Made by a program: the position numbers and the translations under genes. From DATKCJ01 sp035513275 (GTDB lineage: Bacteria > Verrucomicrobiota > Verrucomicrobiia > Opitutales > Opitutaceae), in contig DATKCJ010000096.1 in assembly GCA_035513275.1 (NCBI GenBank), positions 1 through 12,797 of the forward strand: a stretch of 12,797 nucleotides of DNA. The letters run 5' to 3'. Positions 6,060 to 11,404 of this stretch are shown here, one piece after another. Position 1 is the stretch's first letter. Every line of letters begins with the position of its first letter. The notes under the pieces are model-generated. The model did no database searches and was not told the origin of the DNA. It was given only the letters and a program-made list of their open reading frames with translations.

Positions 6060-7445
6060 ATGCCGGGCAACTCTATCACCGTGTCTGCACCCAACCCAAC
6101 CACTCCCACCCCGGCACCGCGCCGGAAAAAGAAGACCAAGCTTTACGTCATCATCGGCCTCGTCGTCGTGGTGATTGCACTCACCGGCGTCGGTTTGATG
6201 AAGGGACGCGGCGAGAAGGCGACAAGCGTCACGACCGAGAAGTCGATCCGCAAGACCGTCACTCAAGTCGTCAGCGCCACCGGCCGCATCCAGCCCGAAG
6301 TCGAGGTGAAGATCTCGGCCGAGGTGTCGGGTGAGATCATCGATCTGCCGGTTGTTGAGGGCCAGGAGGTGAAGAGAGGCGACCTCATCACGAAGTTGAA
6401 GCCCGATTTCTACGCGGCACAGGTCGAGCAGCAGCAGGCGACGGTCGCCTCCGCGCGCGCGCGTGTGGTCCAAAACGAGGCGCAGGCCGAGAAGGCGGGC
6501 TTCGATTTCGCGCAGATCGATTCGCTCTTCACAAAAGGACTGATCTCGGAGACCGAGTTCAACGCCTCTCGCTCGGCCAACCGCGTCGCGGCCGCGAACC
6601 TCGAGGCCGCCCGCGCTGAGATTGAGCGCGCCGAGGGTTCGCTACGTCAGGCGCAGGACCAGCTCTCGAAGACTTCCGTCTACGCGCCGATGGACGGCAC
6701 AATCAGCGTGCTCAACAGCAAGCTCGGCGAGCGCGTCGTCGCCACCGCGCAGTTCACCGGCACCGAGATCCTCCGCGTCGCGGACCTCTCCACGATGGAG
6801 GTGCGCGTTAACGTGAATGAGAACGACGTCATCAACGTCAAGGTCGGCGATTCCGCGGCCATTCGCGTAGACGCATTCCAGGATCGGGCGTTCACCGGCG
6901 AGGTGCGCGAGATCGCAAACAGCGCCAAGACCTCCGGTCAGGGCTCGCAAGATGAGGTCACGAACTTCGAGGTCCGCATCCGCGTGCTCGACAAGGAAGG
7001 ACGCTTGCGCCCCGGCATGAGCGCGACCGCCGACATCAAGACGAAGACCGTCGAGAACGTCGTTGCCGTGCCGATCCAGAGCGTGACGGTGCGCACCTCC
7101 GCCGGCGCCAAGACCGCCGAGGAACTTCAGAGGGATCGCGAGGCCGAGGCCGCAAAGACCCGGGGCGAGGGCGCAGCGAACGTTGTCGACGTGCGCGTGA
7201 AGCGCGAGCAGGAGCGGGCGGATCGCGCCGCGCTCGATCGCATCGTCTTCGTGCTCGAGGGCGACAAGGTCGTCCTTCGCAAGGTCGAGACCGGCATCAT
7301 GGACAACACGCACATCGAGATCACCTCGGGACTCGACGAGGGTGTCGCGGTGGTCTCGGGTCCCTACAATGCGATCACCCGCACGCTCAAGGACGGAATG
7401 AAAGTGATGGCCCCGCCCGCGAAGACGGCCGCGAAGACCAATTGA
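6060..7445 (+). CDS. Membrane fusion protein (periplasmic adaptor), MacA/HlyD family
   Basis: This 461-residue adaptor would link the downstream MacB-like ABC transporter to an outer-membrane channel, which is not in this window. A Pro-rich, Lys-rich cytoplasmic start is followed by one transmembrane anchor, LYVIIGLVVVVIALTGVGLM (28-47). A beta-barrel/lipoyl segment follows (VSGEIIDLPVVEGQEVKRGD, about 89-108). An alpha-helical coiled-coil hairpin spans about 118-203, with the second lipoyl half VYAPMDGTISVLNSKLGERV after it. Beta-barrel and membrane-proximal domains follow (ADLSTMEVRVNVNENDV; LRPGMSATADIKT). Residues about 346-393 are a highly charged stretch rich in Glu, Arg and Lys interrupting the membrane-proximal domain, longer than in E. 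coli MacA (371 residues). The ATG at 6060 is chosen; the frame is open further upstream but encodes repeat DNA there. It overlaps or abuts the ATPase gene, so the two are in one operon. Confidence 0.9.
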   Translation: MPGNSITVSAPNPTTPTPAPRRKKKTKLYVIIGLVVVVIALTGVGLMKGRGEKATSVTTEKSIRKTVTQVVSATGRIQPEVEVKISAEVSGEIIDLPVVEGQEVKRGDLITKLKPDFYAAQVEQQQATVASARARVVQNEAQAEKAGFDFAQIDSLFTKGLISETEFNASRSANRVAAANLEAARAEIERAEGSLRQAQDQLSKTSVYAPMDGTISVLNSKLGERVVATAQFTGTEILRVADLSTMEVRVNVNENDVINVKVGDSAAIRVDAFQDRAFTGEVREIANSAKTSGQGSQDEVTNFEVRIRVLDKEGRLRPGMSATADIKTKTVENVVAVPIQSVTVRTSAGAKTAEELQRDREAEAAKTRGEGAANVVDVRVKREQERADRAALDRIVFVLEGDKVVLRKVETGIMDNTHIEITSGLDEGVAVVSGPYNAITRTLKDGMKVMAPPAKTAAKTN

Positions 7446-7450
7446 GCACG

Positions 7451-8188
7451 ATGATGGTCTCCGACAACCAGAGAGTTCCCGCCCGCGAGGTCCGCCCGCC
7501 GGGCGATGTCGTCATCGACATTCGCGACATCACGAAGGTCTACCAGATGGGCCCCACGCTCATCCACGCGCTGCGCGGCGTGAACCTGCAGATCCGGCGC
7601 AACGAATACATCGCGATCATGGGCCCTTCCGGCAGCGGCAAGTCGACGATGATGAACGTCGTCGGCTGCCTCGATACGCCCACGGCCGGCATCTACGAGT
7701 TCAACGGCCGCGACGTCGCGGGCATGAACGACGACGAACTAGCAGACATCCGCAACCGCGAGATCGGCTTCGTTTTCCAGACGTTCAACCTGCTCGCGCG
7801 GAGCAACGCGCTGCACAATGTCGAGCTTCCGCTCATCTACGCCGGCTACGGCGCGCAGGAACGCACCGAGCGGGCACGTGCGGTGCTCGAGTCCGTCGGC
7901 CTCGGCGACCGCATGCACCACCGGCCCAACGAACTCTCCGGCGGCCAGCGGCAGCGCGTCGCCATTGCGCGCGCCCTCGCGAACAATCCTTCCATCATCC
8001 TCGCCGACGAGCCGACCGGAAACCTCGATTCGCGCACCGGCGAGGAGATCATGGCGCTGCTCGACCACCTCTACTCGCAGGGAAACACAATCATCCTCGT
8101 CACCCACGAGGAAGACATCGCGCGCCACGCCCGCCGGATCGTCCGCCTGCGCGACGGCAAGGTGGAGAGCGACGAGAAGGTCGGGTGA
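7451..8188 (+). CDS. ABC transporter ATP-binding protein, MacB/LolD type
   Basis: This 245-residue ATPase drives the MacB-type permeases downstream. Motifs are Walker A GPSGSGKST (58-66), Q-loop in FVFQTFNLLAR, signature LSGGQRQRVAIARAL (162-176), Walker B IILADEPTGNLD (182-193) with catalytic E187, and H219 in LVTHEED. It is a free-standing subunit, whereas E. coli MacB fuses the ATPase to the permease. The start is uncertain. ATG at 7451 (or 7454) is preferred, but an in-frame TTG at 7442 would overlap the stop of the adaptor gene by four bases (TTGA), as in a translationally coupled pair. Its stop is contained in GTGA (8185-8188), the same four bases that form the start/stop overlap at the beginning of the first permease, 465 nt downstream beyond the four-helix-bundle cassette. 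Confidence 0.93.
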   Translation: MMVSDNQRVPAREVRPPGDVVIDIRDITKVYQMGPTLIHALRGVNLQIRRNEYIAIMGPSGSGKSTMMNVVGCLDTPTAGIYEFNGRDVAGMNDDELADIRNREIGFVFQTFNLLARSNALHNVELPLIYAGYGAQERTERARAVLESVGLGDRMHHRPNELSGGQRQRVAIARALANNPSIILADEPTGNLDSRTGEEIMALLDHLYSQGNTIILVTHEEDIARHARRIVRLRDGKVESDEKVG

Positions 8189-8195
8189 CCACTGA

Positions 8196-8226
8196 ATTGC
8201 GGATTTCGGATTGCGGATTGCGGATT
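8196..8226 (+). repeat. Left terminal inverted-repeat arm of the four-helix-bundle cassette
   Basis: Four consecutive 7-mers of the ATTGCGG type (the second reads ATTTCGG) plus a final ATT. It matches the reverse complement of 8616-8646 except at two positions. It lies in the gap between the ATPase stop and the four-helix-bundle gene, upstream of that gene's Shine-Dalgarno (AGAAGGA, 8236-8242). Confidence 0.85.
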
Positions 8227-8248
8227 CTCAAACCCAGAAGGACGAACG

Positions 8249-8653
8249 ATGAACGACACCGAGCTTAAGAAGCGGACGAAGCACTTTGCCTTGAGAACGA
8301 TTCGAATGGTTGAGTCGTTGCCGCGGAGCATCGGTGCGGACGTTCTGGGCAGGCAGGTTATGCGGTCGGCCTGCTCCGTGGCTGCGAATTACCGCTCCGC
8401 GTGCCGGGCGAAGTCGGGCGCGGATTTTGTGTCGAAAATGGGCACTGTAGAGGAGGAAGCCGACGAGTCCGGTCTCTGGTTCGAATTGCTAGGGGAGTCG
8501 GGAATCATCGCACCCAAGAAAGTCGCGGCACTGCTCAAGGAAGCTGACGAACTCACAGCAATCGCCGTGGCCTCGATTCGCACAGCTCGCTCACGCACGC
8601 GAAGTGCCCGGAAGCAATCCGCAATCCGCAATCCGCAGTCCGCAATCAAGTGA
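8249..8653 (+). CDS. Four-helix-bundle protein, 23S rRNA intervening-sequence (S23) family
   Basis: The protein has 134 residues; the family (TIGR02436, 23S_rRNA_IVP) is usually about 115-125. Typical features are the opening helix with VESLPRSIGADVLGRQVMRS (21-40), the segment SVAANYRSACRAKSGADFVS (43-62), the acidic helix MGTVEEEADESGLWFELL (64-81), and the last helix with KKVAALLKEADELTAIAVAS. The best-known relatives are ORFs in the intervening sequences of bacterial 23S rRNA genes; the Avd protein of diversity-generating retroelements shares the fold. The molecular role is unknown. The last 12 residues (QSAIRNPQSAIK, 123-134) are encoded by the right repeat arm and adjoining bases, so the arm has been drawn into the frame. 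The Shine-Dalgarno AGAAGGA lies 6 nt before the ATG. Its TGA stop overlaps the GTG start of the next gene (GTGA). Confidence 0.9.
   Translation: MNDTELKKRTKHFALRTIRMVESLPRSIGADVLGRQVMRSACSVAANYRSACRAKSGADFVSKMGTVEEEADESGLWFELLGESGIIAPKKVAALLKEADELTAIAVASIRTARSRTRSARKQSAIRNPQSAIK
8616..8646 (+). repeat. Right terminal inverted-repeat arm of the four-helix-bundle cassette
   Basis: This is the reverse complement of 8196-8226 with two mismatches, made of AATCCGC 7-mers (one reads AGTCCGC). It is translated as the C-terminal tail of the four-helix-bundle protein and ends 3 nt before the GTG start of the first permease, so it also occupies that gene's ribosome-binding region. Confidence 0.85.
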
Positions 8654-9900
8654 AACGTCTTCTCTTCGAATTCACCGAGTCCATCCGGATCGCTGCACAG
8701 CAGATCCGGGCGAACCGGATGCGTTCGTTTCTCACGATGCTCGGCGTGATCATTGGCATCATCGCCGTCACGCTCATGGGCACGGCCATCGGCGGCATCG
8801 ACGTGGGCGTGAACCGCAGCCTCGCGATGATTGGCGACGACGTGGTCTACGTGCAGAAATGGCCGTGGCGCGGCGTCGAGGATTGGTGGAACTTCCGCAA
8901 CCGGCGGCAGATTCACACCGCCTATGCGGAGCAGATCAACGAATACATCGCGGCGAATCCCGACTCGGCCTTGAAGCTCGCGGTGCCAGCGGACGGCCTC
9001 ATGTCCCAGGTCTTTCGAGGAGACAAGCAAGTCACCGGCATATTCACCCTCGGAATCAATTCCGATCTGCCGCGCATTTCGAAGGTGGACATGGCCGATG
9101 GCCGCTTCTTCAGCGAGGTCGAGTCGCGCGCGGGGCGCAATGTCACCGTGATCGGATTCGACGTTTCTGATGCGCTCTTCCCCGGCGAGTCGCCACTCGG
9201 CCGCGAGGTGCGCATCAAGGGGCAGAACTTCGTCGTTATTGGCGTCATCGCGAGGCAGGGCTCGTTCCTAGGGCTTTGGAGCATGGACTCCGTCGTGATG
9301 ATTCCTCTCACGGCATTGAACCGCTATTTTCGCACGAACAGCGACAGCGCGGAAATCCGCGTGCAGCTCGACAAGAGCCGGTTTCAGGACGGGAAGATGG
9401 AACTCACGGGCGTCATGCGCCGGGTGCGCAGGCTCGGGCCCGAGCAGAAGAACGATTTCGAGATCAACGAGCAGGAGGCAATCCGCGAGACGCTTGCCCC
9501 GCTGCGCAACGGCGTCGCGTTTGCCGGCATGTTCATCACGGGCCTGTCGCTTTTCGTCGGTGCCATCGGGATCATGAACATCACCTACGTGAGCGTGAAG
9601 GAGCGCACGCGCGAGATCGGCACCCGCAAGGCGCTCGGCGCCCGGCGCCGCACGATCCTCATGCAATTTCTCGTCGAGGCCGTCTCCATTTGCGTGATCG
9701 GCGGCGCAATCGGCCTGGGCATCGCAGTCGGTCTCGCGGGAATTGTCGGTGCTGCGGCACCGAACTTCCCGATGGCGATTTCCCCGTCGCTGGTGATCAC
9801 CGGGCTCACGATTTCGATACTGACGGGCGTGTTCTCCGGCTTTGCGCCCGCGTGGGGCGCCAGCAAACTCGATCCAGTGGAGGCGCTTCGGTATGAATAG
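8650..9900 (+). CDS. ABC transporter permease, MacB family (first of two)
   Basis: This 416-residue inner-membrane permease has the type VII topology. There is one N-terminal helix (RSFLTMLGVIIGIIAVTLMG, 25-44), then a large periplasmic MacB_PCD-like domain (about 50-285), then three C-terminal helices of the FtsX domain near 290-315, 343-370 and 379-402. The cytoplasmic coupling segment KERTREIGTRKALGARRRTIL and the ending AWGASKLDPVEALRYE are hallmarks of the family. The start is GTG at 8650, overlapping the stop of the four-helix-bundle gene by four bases; no ATG lies near, and the sequence MKRLLFEFTESIRIAAQQI from GTG fits the family. The leader is repeat-arm DNA without a Shine-Dalgarno, so translation probably depends on ribosomes finishing the cassette gene. 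It has the same length as the second permease, with which it may form a heterodimer. Confidence 0.92.
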   Translation: MKRLLFEFTESIRIAAQQIRANRMRSFLTMLGVIIGIIAVTLMGTAIGGIDVGVNRSLAMIGDDVVYVQKWPWRGVEDWWNFRNRRQIHTAYAEQINEYIAANPDSALKLAVPADGLMSQVFRGDKQVTGIFTLGINSDLPRISKVDMADGRFFSEVESRAGRNVTVIGFDVSDALFPGESPLGREVRIKGQNFVVIGVIARQGSFLGLWSMDSVVMIPLTALNRYFRTNSDSAEIRVQLDKSRFQDGKMELTGVMRRVRRLGPEQKNDFEINEQEAIRETLAPLRNGVAFAGMFITGLSLFVGAIGIMNITYVSVKERTREIGTRKALGARRRTILMQFLVEAVSICVIGGAIGLGIAVGLAGIVGAAAPNFPMAISPSLVITGLTISILTGVFSGFAPAWGASKLDPVEALRYE

Positions 9901-9917
9901 TGCGTGCCTCTCTTCTT

Positions 9918-10030
9918 GTGGGTCGGGCTTTATGCCCGACTCCGTGTTCTCCGAGTTCGGGCGTGTTTTCCTCACGACCCCCAGATGCAGGCGGACGCTT
10001 GATGGGCGCGTTAGGGACAACGCGCCCCAC
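9918..10030. repeat. REPIN-like element 3 (GTGG ... CCAC, two hairpins)
   Basis: GTGG (9918-9921) is followed by a perfect 7-bp hairpin, GTCGGGC / GCCCGAC (9922-9928 and 9934-9940) with loop TTTAT. At the other end a 9-bp hairpin, GGGCGCGTT / AACGCGCCC (10004-10012 and 10019-10027) with loop AGGGAC, runs into CCAC (10027-10030; the last stem base is shared). The terminal tetranucleotides are again reverse complements, although the stem sequences differ from those of the other elements. It occupies most of the 165-bp gap between the two permease genes. Confidence 0.55.
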
Positions 10031-10065
10031 CTCAGAATGTTTTCACTTCGCGGAGGTCCTGCGCC

Positions 10066-11316
10066 ATGAACCGCAATGCCCGTCTCCCGATGAGTGAAGT
10101 CATCGGCATGGCCCTCGCGTCCGTGAAGGCCCACAAGCTTCGCTCGGGCCTGACGATGTTCGGCATCGCAATCGGCGTGTTCTCCGTGATCGGCGTGATG
10201 ACGGCGATAAGCGCGATGCGGGGCTCGATCGAGTCGGGCTTGAACGTGCTCGGCGCAAACAGCTTTCAGGTCACGAAATACCCAGCCATCCAGATGGGTG
10301 GCCATGGACAGAACCGCTTCGCGAACCGGCGCGACATCGATCTCGACACTGCGATGCGGTTCAAGGAGCAGATGCTGGATTCCACCGCGACGATCAGCCT
10401 CCAACTGGGACGTGGAGGAAGACAGGCGTTCTATGCCGACCGGCGCACGAATCCGACGAACTTTCTGGCCGGCAGTGACGAGAACTTCATCACGGCGCGC
10501 GACTTCAGCATTGCTCGCGGGCGCAACATCACGCCGGAGGATGTCATGTTCGGCCGGCCGGTGTGCGTCATCGGCAACGACCTCGTGAAGGTGCTTTTTC
10601 TCAATGAGAATCCGCTCGACCGGGCGATCCGGGTCGACGGACAGAGCTTCACAGTCGTCGGCATTTTTGAGGAGAAGGGCACGCGCTTCGGTGCGAGCCA
10701 GGACAACGGCATCCTGATCCCGATCACCCGGTTTCTGCAGGCGTTTGGAAGGATGCGGCGCTCGATCTCGATCAACGTGCAGTCCCAATCGGCGGAGGAA
10801 GTGACTCCTGCGATGGAGCGCTCGATCGGGACGATGCGTGTCGTTCGCGGGCTGGACCCTGAGGATCCGAACGACTTCGAGATCTTTTCCAACGACTCAC
10901 TCATCGCTGCATTCAACCAGATCGCGGGTGTGGTGGCGGTGGGCGCGTTTGTGATCAGCGCAATCGCACTGCTCGCCGCGGGCATCGGCATCATGAACAT
11001 CATGCTCGTGAGCGTGACGGAGCGCACCAAGGAGATCGGCATCCGAAAGTCACTCGGCGCGCGTCGCAACTCGATCCTCACCCAATTCCTGATCGAGGCG
11101 ATCGTGATATCGCTCATCGGCGGCATCATCGGCATCCTGCTCGGCATCGGCGGCGGGAACATCGTGGCGTTGATGCTCAGCGCAGGCGCCGTCGTGCCGT
11201 GGGGCTGGACGATCGCCGGCATGCTCTTCTGCGCCGGCATCGGCGTGACGTTCGGCTTCTACCCGGCGTGGAAAGCCGCGCGGCTCGATCCGATCGAGGC
11301 GCTGCGGTTCGAGTAG
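10066..11316 (+). CDS. ABC transporter permease, MacB family (second of two)
   Basis: The protein has 416 residues, exactly the length of the preceding permease and the same layout. The N-terminal helix (RSGLTMFGIAIGVFSVIGVM, 25-44) is followed by a periplasmic domain (about 50-284) and three C-terminal helices near 285-315, 345-370 and 380-402. The coupling segment is SVTERTKEIGIRKSLGARRN and the end is AWKAARLDPIEALRFE. The ATG at 10066 has a good Shine-Dalgarno, GGAGG (10052-10056), nine bases upstream, one of the few clear ones in the window. It would therefore be translated independently of its neighbour, from which a repeat element separates it. Only one ATPase gene is present, so two different permeases probably share an ATPase dimer, as LolC and LolE share LolD. 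The substrate (macrolide, lipoprotein, peptide or other) cannot be read from the sequence. Confidence 0.92.
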   Translation: MNRNARLPMSEVIGMALASVKAHKLRSGLTMFGIAIGVFSVIGVMTAISAMRGSIESGLNVLGANSFQVTKYPAIQMGGHGQNRFANRRDIDLDTAMRFKEQMLDSTATISLQLGRGGRQAFYADRRTNPTNFLAGSDENFITARDFSIARGRNITPEDVMFGRPVCVIGNDLVKVLFLNENPLDRAIRVDGQSFTVVGIFEEKGTRFGASQDNGILIPITRFLQAFGRMRRSISINVQSQSAEEVTPAMERSIGTMRVVRGLDPEDPNDFEIFSNDSLIAAFNQIAGVVAVGAFVISAIALLAAGIGIMNIMLVSVTERTKEIGIRKSLGARRNSILTQFLIEAIVISLIGGIIGILLGIGGGNIVALMLSAGAVVPWGWTIAGMLFCAGIGVTFGFYPAWKAARLDPIEALRFE

Positions 11317-11320
11317 GGGA

Positions 11321-11394
11321 GTAGCGCAGGTCTTTGACCTGCGGACACTCGGCGGGTCGTAGACCCGCAGCTGCAGGTCGGAGACCTGCACTAC
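11321..11394. repeat. REPIN-like element 4 (GTAG ... CTAC, three hairpins) between convergent genes
   Basis: GTAG (11321-11324) is followed by the perfect 8-bp hairpin CGCAGGTC / GACCTGCG (11325-11332 and 11336-11343, loop TTT). In the middle is a 7-bp hairpin, GCGGGTC / GACCCGC (11352-11358 and 11362-11368, loop GTA). The last is the perfect 8-bp hairpin TGCAGGTC / GACCTGCA (11372-11379 and 11383-11390, loop GGA), followed by CTAC (11391-11394). The outer hairpins are the same core in opposite orientation. It lies between the stops of the second permease and the adenylate-kinase-like gene, 4 and 10 nt away, and could act as a two-way transcription block, though no T-tract is present. Confidence 0.75.
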
Positions 11395-11404
11395 TTGTTC
11401 CCGC

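Larger units (their letters stand above)
8196..8646 (+). mobile_element. Inverted-repeat cassette carrying a four-helix-bundle gene, inserted between ATPase and permease
   Basis: Left arm 8196-8226 and right arm 8616-8646 are reverse complements at 29 of 31 positions, and both are built of ATTGCGG 7-mers. They bracket one ORF of the 23S rRNA intervening-sequence protein family. The four bases GTGA occur just outside on both sides (8185-8188 and 8650-8653). If the DNA between them is removed with one copy, ATPase and permease genes join with a standard GTGA stop/start overlap, which suggests insertion into a tightly coupled operon. The distances from GTGA to the arms are unequal (7 and 3 nt), so a true target duplication is not proven. 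No transposase is present. Confidence 0.7.

Noticed and set aside
6033..6061. Perfect TTGACA at 6033-6038 as a -35 box for the adaptor operon
   Set aside because: At 17-nt spacing the -10 would be TTCTAT (6056-6061), a poor match that overlaps the chosen ATG, so transcription would start inside the gene.
8196..8226. Tandem ATTGCGG units as a CRISPR or VNTR array
   Set aside because: Units are 7 nt with no spacers and only about four copies, and an inverted partner array flanks the same gene, so they are cassette ends.
9268..10788. 506-codon open frame on the minus strand
   Set aside because: It lies opposite both permease genes and the repeat between them and is a product of GC-rich codon bias; it shows no domain and is rich in His, Arg, Asp and Ala as such shadows are.
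11321..11394. Intrinsic terminator between the convergent genes
   Set aside because: The hairpins are strong but no T-tract follows on either strand; the GTAG/CTAC ends fit a repeat element better, though a blocking role is still possible.
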